A stretch of 64,000 nt of DNA from Lysinibacillus fusiformis (lineage in GTDB: Bacteria; Bacillota; Bacilli; Bacillales_A; Planococcaceae): positions 48,506 through 112,505 of the forward strand of contig JASENG010000014.1 in NCBI GenBank assembly GCA_030027265.1, in the 5' to 3' direction. Both the position numbers and the translations under genes were made by a program. Under the pieces are notes generated by a model. It did not search any database. It was not told the origin of the DNA and worked only from the letters and a program-made list of their open reading frames with translations. Positions 55,757-64,000 of the stretch are shown here, piece by piece (within the stretch, counting starts at the first letter, position 1; every line of letters begins with the position of its first letter).

Positions 55757-56770
55757 ATGCTCAATGACTATAGAAAGGATTTAGAAAACGCAAAGTATGC
55801 AGTTGAAGCACAAGGACTTGTGAAAACTTTTGGTGATCATCGCGCGGTTGACGGTGTTGATTTGAAAGTTCCGACTGGTTCAATTTATGGTGTATTAGGA
55901 CCTAATGGGGCTGGTAAAACTACAACAATTCGAATGCTGGCAACTTTACTGCGGCCAGACTCAGGTGAAGCCAAGATTTTCGGTTATGATGCGGCAAAGG
56001 ATTCCCAAATTGTCCGTCAGTTAATCGGCGTAACCGGTCAGTATGCTTCAGTTGATGAATCCCTTAGCGCTACAGAGAACCTGATCATATTCTCTAGGTT
56101 GCTTGGCCTAAGTCGTCAAGAAGCAAAACGCAAGGCCAATGAATTACTTGAGGAATTTGGATTGATGGAAGCTGCGAAACGCCCATTAAAAAATTTCTCT
56201 GGGGGAATGCGCAGACGACTTGATTTAGCCGCAAGCCTTATTGCACAGCCACCTCTTATTTTCTTGGACGAGCCTACTACAGGGTTAGACCCTCGTACAC
56301 GAAATCAAATGTGGGACACAATCCGCCGTCTAGTGAAATCTGGATCTACGGTGCTGCTGACAACTCAGTATCTACAAGAAGCAGATGAACTGGCAGACCG
56401 CATTGCTGTAATCGATCGAGGCCGTGTCGTTGCTGAGGGTACGGTAAATGAGTTAAAAGAATCCATCGGTACTTCATCCTTGCATTTAAGTATCCAAAAC
56501 AATCAGGACGCAAAAAATGCCCGAATGATTGTTGAACGAGTGCTAGAAGTACAATCAGCTGTGTCACCGGAAGGCGGAATGATTACTGCACCCATGGCAT
56601 CTGCTGATCGAGTGACGGATCTTTTAGTTGCTCTTCGGGAAGAAGGAATCCAATTAGCAGAGCTAAGTGTGCAAAAACCATCTTTAGACGAGGTCTTCTT
56701 GACAATCACAGGTGAGGGCTTAAACGAAAGTCAAGCCCAGTTGCACGATCAAAAGGGAGGGAATAACTAA
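55757..56770 (+). CDS. DrrA-type ABC transporter ATP-binding protein
   Basis: This 337-residue ATPase resembles the daunorubicin-resistance DrrA group. It has Walker A LGPNGAGKTTTIRML, signature NFSGGMRRRLDLAAS, Walker B LIFLDEPTTGLDP and a C-terminal extension of about 100 residues (KPSLDEVFLTITG) usual for this group. CAAGGAGG selects the ATG at 55757. Its stop overlaps the permease start by one base. It probably exports a drug or lipid-like compound with the next gene. Confidence 0.92.
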   Translation: MLNDYRKDLENAKYAVEAQGLVKTFGDHRAVDGVDLKVPTGSIYGVLGPNGAGKTTTIRMLATLLRPDSGEAKIFGYDAAKDSQIVRQLIGVTGQYASVDESLSATENLIIFSRLLGLSRQEAKRKANELLEEFGLMEAAKRPLKNFSGGMRRRLDLAASLIAQPPLIFLDEPTTGLDPRTRNQMWDTIRRLVKSGSTVLLTTQYLQEADELADRIAVIDRGRVVAEGTVNELKESIGTSSLHLSIQNNQDAKNARMIVERVLEVQSAVSPEGGMITAPMASADRVTDLLVALREEGIQLAELSVQKPSLDEVFLTITGEGLNESQAQLHDQKGGNN

Positions 56771-57585
56771 TGAAAAAACCAGCAACAATGCCAGTTTCTA
56801 AAAGCCACCTGAGCAATAAATCGAGTTTCAAGCAGGCAGTGCGAAATTCGTTAACAATGGCTTATCGTGGAATATTAAAAATCCGTCGCACACCTGAACA
56901 ATTATTTGATGTGACATTTCAGCCGATTATTTTCACTTTAATGTTTACTTATATTTTTGGGGGAGCCATTGCTGGGAATGTGGAAAACTATCTGCCAATA
57001 ATCATCCCAGGTATTCTTGTTCAGACTGTTATTACAGGATCTGTTGTAACGGGTACCCAGCTCCGGGAGGATATGGACAAGGGGGTATTTGACCGCTTTA
57101 AATCGCTGCCTATTGCCCGGATTGCTCCGTTAGCCGGGGCGCTGCTTGCTGATACAATCCGCTATACAATTGCAACTGTACTTACATTTTCAATGGGATT
57201 TGTTTTAGGCTACCGTCCTGAGGGGGGAATTGGCTCGGTTGTTATTGCTGGATTACTGGTTATTGCATGTGCATGGGCAATCAGCTGGATTTTCGCTTTC
57301 TTTGGCGTCATTGCTCGTACGGCTTCAAGTGTACAAGGAATCTCCATGCTTATTCTCTTCCCGTTAACATTCCTTTCGAATGCTTTTGTACCAGCCGATA
57401 CAATGCCTAACTGGTTACAATGGTTTGTGAAAATCAATCCCATTTCACATCTCGTAACGGCAGTCAGAGACTTAGCCAATTCAGGTACAGTTGGCTGGGA
57501 CTTAATCATTACCCTGATTGGAGCAGCTGTGATTGTAGCGATTTTTGCGCCAATTACAGTCCGTGCTTATATGCGCAAAGCATAG
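56770..57585 (+). CDS. DrrB-type ABC-2 permease
   Basis: This 271-residue ABC-2 permease has six predicted helices, the EQLFDVTFQPIIFTLMFTYIFGG start and the NAFVPADTMPNWLQWFVKINP loop characteristic of DrrB/NodJ-type exporters. Its start overlaps the ATPase stop (TAATG). With the ATPase it would form an exporter. The response regulator and kinase genes 84 bases downstream probably regulate it. Confidence 0.9.
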   Translation: MKKPATMPVSKSHLSNKSSFKQAVRNSLTMAYRGILKIRRTPEQLFDVTFQPIIFTLMFTYIFGGAIAGNVENYLPIIIPGILVQTVITGSVVTGTQLREDMDKGVFDRFKSLPIARIAPLAGALLADTIRYTIATVLTFSMGFVLGYRPEGGIGSVVIAGLLVIACAWAISWIFAFFGVIARTASSVQGISMLILFPLTFLSNAFVPADTMPNWLQWFVKINPISHLVTAVRDLANSGTVGWDLIITLIGAAVIVAIFAPITVRAYMRKA

Positions 57586-57669
57586 TCGTGTAATAATATA
57601 GAAGAAAATAAATTTAGGAACCGGTTGTTTACAGAGGTTCCATTCAATTTTGATAAAGGAATGGATTTG

Positions 57670-58350
57670 ATGGCAAAAATTTTAGTCGTAGATGATGATG
57701 GGTATATTAGAGAATTAATTCGTATCATTCTTACAAAAGAAGGGCTTTCGATTGTAGAGGCAACAGATGGGAAAGCTGCTTTAGGGTTGCTGGAAACAGA
57801 AAAAATCGACTTGATTATATTGGATATCATGATGCCGAATATGGATGGGTGGACATTTTGCCGGGAGGTTCGAACGTATTATTCAGATAATCTGCCTATT
57901 TTAATGTTAACAGCCAAAGGGGAAACTGCTCAAAAAGTAAAAGGCTTTAATCTTGGGGCAGATGATTATTTAACAAAACCTTTCGATGTGGCAGAGCTTG
58001 CTGCCAGGGTAAAAGCGCTTCTTAAACGTTATCAGGTAACAGTCTCAAATAAAATTACAATCGGCAATGTTGTGATTGATCGTTCTTCCTATACGGTAAT
58101 GGTACAAAATGAGCATATTACCCTCCCGCTAAAAGAATTCGAGCTATTGTTTAAGCTTGCTACCCATCAACAAAAAACCTTTTCTCGTGAACAGTTAATC
58201 GAGGATATATGGGGCTTTGATTACGAGGGAGATGAGCGGACTGTTGACGTCCATATAAAACGGCTGCGACAACGATTTGTACAAGAGGATTGTCCCTTCA
58301 AAATCACGACGATACGTGGGTTGGGCTACCGGCTGGAGGCAGTAAATTGA
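57670..58350 (+). CDS. OmpR family response regulator
   Basis: This 226-residue regulator has a receiver domain (KILVVDDDGYIRELIR; phosphoacceptor Asp in LIILDIMMPNMDGW; conserved Lys in DDYLTKPFDV) and a C-terminal winged helix (KEFELLFKLATHQQKTFSRE, TVDVHIKRLRQRF). AAAGGA is spaced for the ATG at 57670; an ATG at 57661 is too close. The kinase gene overlaps its stop, so the pair is translationally coupled. Confidence 0.93.
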   Translation: MAKILVVDDDGYIRELIRIILTKEGLSIVEATDGKAALGLLETEKIDLIILDIMMPNMDGWTFCREVRTYYSDNLPILMLTAKGETAQKVKGFNLGADDYLTKPFDVAELAARVKALLKRYQVTVSNKITIGNVVIDRSSYTVMVQNEHITLPLKEFELLFKLATHQQKTFSREQLIEDIWGFDYEGDERTVDVHIKRLRQRFVQEDCPFKITTIRGLGYRLEAVN

Positions 58351-59441
58351 AGTTTAATAAGTTTTTGAAACGAATTGGCGGTTTTATAGCAATCGTAACC
58401 AGCCTCCTCATTGCGTGGTCGTGTGCCTACTGGTTGACGTCATTATTCTTTGAGGCAATACATTTCACTCCCCATGAATTTGCTAAATTGCTCATCAATT
58501 CATTTTTAGGGTTTTTATTGTTTGGATTCTTCATATTTTTAGTTACAAGTAATCCCTGGGTAAGAGCAAAACAAGATGAATTTTTAAAACCGATCATTCA
58601 GGCAATGAAGATGATGGCTGAGGGAAACTTTAATATTGATCTTTCACTTTATTTAACTCAACATCGGCAACGCAATAACCATCCTTATTATCAAATAGTT
58701 GAAAACATTAACCTTATGGCAACTAAGTTGGGGGAAATGGAGGAAATGCGGCAGGAGTTTATCTCGAATGTTTCCCATGAAATCCAGTCGCCATTGACAT
58801 CTATTAGCGGGTTTGCCCATGCATTGAAGAATGATGATCTTAGTCCTGAAGAACGTAAACATTACCTGGAGATTATTGAAGCGGAAAGTATTCGATTGTC
58901 TAAACTAAGCGAAAATCTTTTGAAACTTACTTCGTTGGAGTCGGAGCATCTGTCTCTTGAATGGAAAAGCTATCGACTAGATTATCAGCTCCGCCGTATC
59001 ATTCTTGCCAACGAACCCCAGTGGGCAGAGAAAGAAATAAACATGGATATCTCATTGGAAAAAGTAACGATTCTGGCAGACGTAGAGTTAATGGATCAAG
59101 TCTGGATTAATTTACTTCATAATAGTATTAAATTTACGCAAGACAAGGGTACTATTTCGATTACTGCATTTAGATCAGATGAAGGCAGCATTATTGTGAA
59201 AATAGCGGATACAGGAATCGGCATGGAAAAAGACGTGCTCATGCATATTTTTGAACGATTTTATAAGGCTGATCAATCTAGAAATCGAAAGTCTGGGGGG
59301 AATGGTCTCGGTCTTTCCATCGTTAAAAAAATCATTGATTTACACAATGGAGATATTCGAGTAGAGAGTGAGGCAGGAAAAGGGACGGAGATTACGGTAA
59401 TTGTAAATGCAGAGATCAATGAGGAAAGTAAAAGGGGCTAA
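58347..59441 (+). CDS. Sensor histidine kinase
   Basis: This 364-residue membrane kinase has two helices (GGFIAIVTSLLIAWSCAYWL, about 10-30, and FLGFLLFGFFIFLVTS, about 52-68) with a short outer loop, a HAMP-like linker, the phosphoacceptor box FISNVSHEIQSPLTSISGFA and ATPase boxes WINLLHNSIKFT, KIADTGIGM and GGNGLGLSIVKKI. The start is a TTG at 58347 overlapping the regulator stop, after CTGGAGGC. The short sensing loop is like kinases that detect antibiotics or work with an ABC transporter in the membrane. Confidence 0.92.
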   Translation: MKFNKFLKRIGGFIAIVTSLLIAWSCAYWLTSLFFEAIHFTPHEFAKLLINSFLGFLLFGFFIFLVTSNPWVRAKQDEFLKPIIQAMKMMAEGNFNIDLSLYLTQHRQRNNHPYYQIVENINLMATKLGEMEEMRQEFISNVSHEIQSPLTSISGFAHALKNDDLSPEERKHYLEIIEAESIRLSKLSENLLKLTSLESEHLSLEWKSYRLDYQLRRIILANEPQWAEKEINMDISLEKVTILADVELMDQVWINLLHNSIKFTQDKGTISITAFRSDEGSIIVKIADTGIGMEKDVLMHIFERFYKADQSRNRKSGGNGLGLSIVKKIIDLHNGDIRVESEAGKGTEITVIVNAEINEESKRG

Positions 59442-59456
59442 AATTAGCCCCTTTTA
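59430..59456 (+). terminator. Terminator overlapping the kinase stop codon
   Basis: Stem AAAAGGGGCT / AGCCCCTTTT with a 6-base loop; the stop codon lies inside the hairpin. Confidence 0.8.
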
Positions 59457-59502
59457 TATTAGCGGTAGACAGACAACTCAAAGGTTTATTGCTCTGTCTT
59501 GG

Positions 59503-60536
59503 TTACAGACGAGCACGCATTGATTCGCAGACACCACGTACATTCTTTACTTCTCGCCCGGAAACAGTACCAGTATAGGTGCCAACTAGTTGCCAGTAAT
59601 CAATTGAAGCTAGAACGAGCTGATGCTTTACGTCCTTGCGATCCTCTGGTGTAAAGGTAACATCCAATCGTCCATCGGTGGAGGAAATGTGCCACGGAGC
59701 GAGTAGGTGATTGGAAATTGGCGCGAAGGTAATATCCGCAAGCGGCTCGCATGCACCAGGAGTCCATAGGCAGGATTCTTCATCCGTTCCAAGTACAATT
59801 GGTCGGTGAGCGAAGTTTGCACAGATTATGCCTTCAGGGGTTATTTCAGCGAATGTCCCCCACAGCCAGGTAGTCCGAAATGGAAGGACGGTACGGTGTT
59901 CATCAAGCAAGGCAAGGTCGCGAGCAGGATCAAAAGTGTAAGTGCGATCCCCGACGGTTAAGGTACCGGATGCGGGGTATGCTACCTTATGCGTGTACAT
60001 GGATCCCCCTGGCAATGGCGAACTTACCGATAACGGCGCCGAGGCAGCAGCCCCGTTTAGCTCAAGGTCCATCGTAATCGCCGCCTGAGTAGGTGATGCT
60101 TCTACGGTCACCCGGATATGGTGGATTCCGTCCGGCTGGTCTGCCCAGTCATAAGCGATTCGGTAACCTTTCACGTTAATTGCCGGCTTACTCGGGAACA
60201 GCACATGCGGCAGGTTTAGAGAACCGCCCCGGATATTGCGGCTATGCTCCACCATGCCGTATTGATCGCGTACATAGATTTCCGAGCTTGCCAGGTAGTG
60301 GGCTTCCTGAAGAATCATTGATGATGATATCTCCGGATGAAACCGACCCATTCTTTAAGACGTAACCGGCGAAGTGCGCTTGGAATTTTTGAGGACTCGG
60401 CGAGCGGGTCAACATCGTGAGGTCTCGATTGAAAACGCCCGTATCGGCGGTACCCATTCACTACAAGTGGCTCGTCCTTATGATGGTTGGAATGGAGTTG
60501 TGAATTATTGCTTAGATTAATATTTTGTTGTTTCAT
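59503..60536 (-). pseudogene. DUF2804 family gene, frameshifted
   Basis: The long minus-strand frame (60351-59503, 282 residues) is the main part of a DUF2804 protein, with a diagnostic LLDEHRTVLPFRTTWLWGTF segment. The preceding frame from the ATG at 60536 (after AGGAG) gives the N-terminal part, including RPHDVDPLAESSKIPSALRR and LRLKEWVGF. The two parts join within the codons around 60352-60365, so a single-base frameshift splits the gene. The region is visibly richer in GC than its neighbours, hinting at transfer. It is a recent pseudogene, or a sequencing error. Confidence 0.7.
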
Positions 60537-60683
60537 CCATGGCAACTCCTAACACTTTTTTACTCGTTATTATAATGAATATTCTATTATTTGTAACGAA
60601 AATTCTAAAAAATGAATCTAATAAGTATCTTGTGAAACAAGAGTGAAAGAGTGAAATTATCTAGTGGCGGGATTCATAAAAAA

Positions 60684-60740
60684 AGACCGTAAATAAACTC
60701 GAAGAAAATTCCATTCTTCAAAATTTATCTACAGTCTTCA
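60684..60740 (-). terminator. Terminator of DASS transporter gene
   Basis: On the minus strand an imperfect long hairpin (AGACTGTAGATAAA ... TTTATTTACGGTCT) ends in a T7 run about 60 bases after the transporter stop. It resembles the left-end hairpin of the IS1182-type element at 4121. Confidence 0.6.
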
Positions 60741-60798
60741 TTTAACAAAAACAAAAGCACGCAATTAAAGAGGTTTGTCTAACTGAGCAAACAGCGAT

Positions 60799-62226
60799 CT
60801 ACCATAGCCCGAGAACTTTCCACCATATACCACCGATAACTAGCCAGATCACGATGTGAACGATGGAAATAATAAGCCCGATTCCCCACCATTTTTCTTG
60901 GGTAACATAGCCTGTCCCAAAGAAAACAGGAGCTGGACCGCTGCCGTAGTTTGTTAAACAGCCGAACAAGTTACTGAAAAATGCAAGAATCAGCGCGGAA
61001 ACTAATGGTGGTGCACCCGCAGCAACTATAACGGAAAGAAACGCTGCATACATGGCACTTACATGCGCGGTATTGCTTGCAAAGAAATAATGCGAATAGA
61101 AATAAACAATCGCAAGGACGATTAATGCCAGCAGCCAGGATGTGTCGCCAATCAGGCCTTGTACCGTTTCGCTGAACCACGGAATCATCCCTGTGCTATT
61201 TAAGAACATGGCCATCATCACTAAGACGGAGAACCAAATTAATGTATCCCATGCACCCTGTTCTTGTTTAATATCTGACCAAGTTAATACCTGTGTCAGC
61301 AGCAGCAACACTAGCCCAATAAATGCTGTGACGGTAGTATCAAGACCGATCCTTGCCCCGAAAATCCATAAAGCCACTAAAAGAATAAAAATCCCGATCA
61401 TATACCATTCATTTCTTTTAATAGGTCCCATTTCTTCGAGCTTTTTCGTAGCCTCTACGGCTGCAGATGGCGTTTCCTTAATCTCTGGCGGGTAGAGCTT
61501 GTAAATGATAAAAGGAACAACGATTAAGCTGATTAACCCTGGCACGATTGCTGCAACCATCCAGCCAACCCAAGTAATCGTAGCACCTGCAACCTCGTCG
61601 GCCATTTTAGCCGCTAAAGGATTGGCAGCCATTGCCGTTAAGAACATGGCAGATGTAATCATATTCGCCTGGAAAGAAGTTGTTGTTAAAAATGCTCCAA
61701 TTTTTCTTTCTGTTCCATCGCCAGTTCGAGATCCATAAGTCTCCGATAACGAGCGTATAATCGGTAATAAAATTCCTCCAGCACGCGCTGTATTCGATGG
61801 CATAGCCGGGGACAGAATTAAATCGCTGGCAATCAGCGAATAGGATAATCCCAAAGTTTTTTTCCCGAACAATCGAACAAAAAGATAAGCTACACGAGTA
61901 CCAAGCCCTGTTTTAATAAAGCCTCTGGATATGAAAAAAGCAATAACGATTAACCAAATCGTGGAGTTTTGAAAGCCGCTTAATGCTTCTTCCAGTGTTA
62001 AAGTTTTGGTAACAGTAATTGCTGTTAAAGCTAAAATTGCCATACTCCCCATTGGGATAGGTTTTATAATAAGTCCAATAATAGTGGCGACAAAGATGGC
62101 AAATAAATGCCAGGCTTGATCTTGTAAATCTCCTGGAGCAGGAATAAACCAAATAATCGCGCCTATTAGGACAACTACTAGCAAAGGAATAATTCGTACT
62201 TCCTTTTTCCCCTTTTTCTGATTCAA
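60799..62226 (-). CDS. DASS family anion:sodium symporter
   Basis: This protein of about 475 residues is a multi-helix transporter of the divalent anion:sodium symporter (SLC13/CitT/DIT1) family, which imports dicarboxylates, citrate or sulfate. Conserved parts are LILSPAMPSNTARAGGILLP (the SNT motif), FLTTTSFQANMITSAMFLTA and LTNYGSGPAPVFFGTGYV near the end. GAGGAGG is spaced for a TTG at 62226; the in-frame GTG at 62244 lies within that ribosome site. It is a single gene with its own terminator. No sensor gene is adjacent, and the 440-bp gap upstream shows only a small hairpin. Confidence 0.9.
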   Translation of the reverse strand: MNQKKGKKEVRIIPLLVVVLIGAIIWFIPAPGDLQDQAWHLFAIFVATIIGLIIKPIPMGSMAILALTAITVTKTLTLEEALSGFQNSTIWLIVIAFFISRGFIKTGLGTRVAYLFVRLFGKKTLGLSYSLIASDLILSPAMPSNTARAGGILLPIIRSLSETYGSRTGDGTERKIGAFLTTTSFQANMITSAMFLTAMAANPLAAKMADEVAGATITWVGWMVAAIVPGLISLIVVPFIIYKLYPPEIKETPSAAVEATKKLEEMGPIKRNEWYMIGIFILLVALWIFGARIGLDTTVTAFIGLVLLLLTQVLTWSDIKQEQGAWDTLIWFSVLVMMAMFLNSTGMIPWFSETVQGLIGDTSWLLALIVLAIVYFYSHYFFASNTAHVSAMYAAFLSVIVAAGAPPLVSALILAFFSNLFGCLTNYGSGPAPVFFGTGYVTQEKWWGIGLIISIVHIVIWLVIGGIWWKVLGLW

Positions 62227-62684
62227 TTTCTTGAACCTCCTCACTAAACAATAAAAAATAGGCAGCGTAACAATCGCTACCCTATAAGAAAGGACACAAA
62301 TCTATAAAGTACAGTACCCGATTGTTGAAGAGCTTATTCATTTGTCCGTTCATCATTATTTCAATATTTGTCGAAAAAAGCGATATATTTGCCTAGAGGG
62401 AATCTGGATTTATAACAAAAAATAGAAATCAAATAGGGTAATGGAGAACGTTTTATCAAAATTAAGCTAAAATGAAAATGTATGAAAAGGGAGTTTTGGA
62501 TGGCGATTTTGGAAAGGGAAGCGGAAATTAGAGTATAGTATTTTAAAGTAAATTAAAATTATCCTATTTGTATATCCCACCTAAGAAGATTCCAGAAGCA
62601 ATATAATAAATTATCGAAAATCTTCTAACGATAAAATTGTCATGATACGATTAAAAGGAGAAGAGAAAAGTTGGAGGAAACATT

Positions 62685-63308
62685 ATGAGTATAGATAAAA
62701 TGAGGGAGCAATTAAATAAACATCAGCCTCTTTTTATAGGCGAGGATACAGCTTTTCGCTCAGCGGTATTAATTCCATTGGTTTTGGTTGATGGGGAATG
62801 GCAGGTCCTTTTTGAAGTACGTTCATTTAAGATGCGAAAACAGCCAGGAGATATTAGTTTTCCGGGTGGTAAGATTGATCCTGCAGATTCGTCCCCTCTG
62901 GATGCAGCCATAAGAGAAACTCACGAAGAATTAGGCATTGATCCTGGAGCAATTGAAGTTATATCAAGTTTGAGTCCGTTTGTCACTTCTTCCTCCTTTG
63001 TCGTCTATCCATTTGTAGCTGTCCTGGATTCCCATCAAATTCATTCTTACAATAAGGACGAAGTAGAAGAAGTATTCACGGTACCACTCAATTGGCTATT
63101 GAATTATGAGCCTTATTGCCATTTAGTCTCGGTTGAACCAAAGCCTTCAACAGATTTTCCATATGAAAAGATTATGAATGGTGCCCAGTATCAATGGAGA
63201 GCCCGTGCTATTGAAGAATGGTTTTTCGATTATAAGGACTATACCATTTGGGGACTGACTGCTCGAATTTTAAAGTACTTTATCGAGAGATTAAAAGATG
63301 CGCAGTGA
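62685..63308 (+). CDS. CoA pyrophosphatase (Nudix family)
   Basis: This 207-residue Nudix hydrolase is predicted to cleave coenzyme A to phosphopantetheine and 3',5'-ADP. The CoA-type motif RSFKMRKQPGDISFPGGK precedes and overlaps the Nudix box GGKIDPADSSPLDAAIRETH, continuing EELGID with all catalytic Glu residues in place. TTGGAGGAA precedes the ATG. It stands alone and is followed by a terminator. The closest named relatives are the NudL/YeaB-type enzymes. Confidence 0.9.
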   Translation: MSIDKMREQLNKHQPLFIGEDTAFRSAVLIPLVLVDGEWQVLFEVRSFKMRKQPGDISFPGGKIDPADSSPLDAAIRETHEELGIDPGAIEVISSLSPFVTSSSFVVYPFVAVLDSHQIHSYNKDEVEEVFTVPLNWLLNYEPYCHLVSVEPKPSTDFPYEKIMNGAQYQWRARAIEEWFFDYKDYTIWGLTARILKYFIERLKDAQ

Positions 63309-63346
63309 TTATTATTTTCAATCAGTGAGAGTGTCTTTCAAAGCGT

Positions 63347-63388
63347 AAAAGGGTAATCCAAGCAATCATCATTTGGATTACCCTTTTT
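63347..63388. terminator. Terminator after Nudix gene
   Basis: Stem AAAAGGGTAATCCAA / TTGGATTACCCTTTT with an 11-base loop, symmetric tails. Confidence 0.85.
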
Positions 63389-63693
63389 GTTAAACTAAAC
63401 TTCCTCAATGATTTCCTTGCTTCCTTCTTCTGTTTTGACATTTCCAGCTCTATTCTTAAAGGGAATGAATAGAACGCTAGACCTAGACCTGCAAAGATTC
63501 CCGGTATCGCAAGGTCGATGAAATTCATATGTAAAATGGAAATATCCAAGTACCTTTAAAATCTCATGTTTTTTTATGCCAATTGCGCATATTTTTCATG
63601 GCTTTAGCCTGTGCATATTTTCTGGACTTATTACAATACTAAATCTAGATAAACGAATGTGTTATCGAATCCGTATGAAGGGAAGATGCAAAA

Positions 63694-63975
63694 TTGGCTA
63701 AACACTCAGATACAAGCTGGAAGCAGGACCATCCAAGTACGTTATTTAGTAACTCTGTTCAACGGGCAGACCGTGCTGTAAAACAAGCGATGTCACATCC
63801 CCAGGAAATAGCTGTTGAGCATGCTTTCAATTCTATAGAACATGCAGAAAATGCATTGAAAAATGCCGTTGAACATAATGAGCATCTGGATACAGTAGAG
63901 CAAAACAAAGAAATTTTAGACCAGGCAAAGCAGCAATTACATGAGATAAAGCAGAGTATAAAAGAACAACATTAA
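63694..63975 (+). CDS. Small helical protein, unknown function
   Basis: This 93-residue, highly charged, His- and Gln-rich protein is probably all helical: VQRADRAVKQAMSHPQEIAV, NSIEHAENALKNAVEHNEHL and KEILDQAKQQLHEIKQSI look like three amphipathic helices with repeated A/E/H patterns. The start is a TTG after GAAGGGAAGATG. I do not recognise a named family with certainty; short helical proteins of this kind are common, often spore- or stress-related, in Bacillaceae. No partner gene is visible before the window ends. Confidence 0.6.
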   Translation: MAKHSDTSWKQDHPSTLFSNSVQRADRAVKQAMSHPQEIAVEHAFNSIEHAENALKNAVEHNEHLDTVEQNKEILDQAKQQLHEIKQSIKEQH

Positions 63976-64000
63976 ATATATTTAACTCCCGTAGTTTCTA

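Noticed and set aside
60684..60740. Possible solo end of the IS1182-type element
   Set aside because: It shares AGACTGTAGA-like arms with the IS left end, but it is better explained as the terminator of the transporter gene and has no matching second end.
63322..63549. Minus-strand frame of 75 codons with one hydrophobic segment
   Set aside because: Its last third is the transcribed arm of the terminator at 63347-63388. There is no clear family or ribosome site.

Overview
The window is a chromosome-like segment of a low-GC, endospore-forming member of the Bacillaceae. Signs of this are a gerA-type spore germination operon, an arginine T-box leader on argS, Spx/Rrf2, YobU/YobV-like and HxlR families, strong AGGAGG ribosome sites and B. 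subtilis-like terminators. No rRNA, tRNA, CRISPR or phage structural genes were seen. The many gene fragments (IS21 istA, diadenylate cyclase, ABM monooxygenase, Ger(x)C, cysteine desulfurase, LLM oxidoreductase, DUF4317, DUF2804) mark it as accessory, rearranging DNA.

Region 1 (1-23 kb) is the most remarkable part. It holds the enzymes of a closed dissimilatory ribulose monophosphate (RuMP) cycle: hxlA and hxlB fix formaldehyde into fructose 6-phosphate, pgi makes glucose 6-phosphate, zwf and a 6-phosphogluconolactonase make 6-phosphogluconate, and gnd releases CO2 and regenerates ribulose 5-phosphate. The formaldehyde sensor gene hxlR, an iron alcohol dehydrogenase and a 66-residue zinc-ribbon protein sit inside the cluster. 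A 33-bp element ending at a -35 hexamer precedes hxlA, gnd and the zinc-ribbon/zwf/pgi/adh unit. A related copy with the same spacing precedes a DJ-1/PfpI gene beside a second HxlR-type regulator, which suggests a shared aldehyde-response regulon. An IS1182-type element with a 23-bp palindromic target duplication lies between pgl and hxlB. A two-gene module (an SDR without the usual catalytic residues plus an aldo/keto reductase) occurs twice, at both edges of the region. Two flavin-dependent LLM oxidoreductases with an ArsR regulator and a second DJ-1 protein fill the rest.

Region 2 (23-33 kb) holds a redox unit: an Spx paralogue, a 44-residue stress peptide, an Rrf2 regulator, an IDEAL-domain protein and an OsmC protein. 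Three matching ACTGTAAT-N7-ATTACAGT sites point to one regulator. It continues with mnmA behind a broken cysteine desulfurase, and a gerA operon that looks damaged by deletion at the gerB/gerC junction.

Region 3 (33-40 kb) is a six-gene peptide ABC transporter operon with a cytoplasmic class A beta-lactamase-fold hydrolase in its middle. Region 4 (40-49 kb) has a membrane-anchored XRE regulator, a MITE-like element, a signal-less endonuclease I, a YobU/YobV pair, a ParM/ParR-like DNA segregation system with an iteron-like centromere candidate, a CrtC-like lipocalin and a LURP-one protein. Region 5 (49-64 kb) has argS with its T-box, a nitroreductase, a LacI/HisD-like dehydrogenase/GntP catabolic unit with operator repeats, a DrrAB-type exporter with a two-component system, a frameshifted DUF2804 gene of higher GC, a DASS anion transporter, a CoA pyrophosphatase and a small helical protein.
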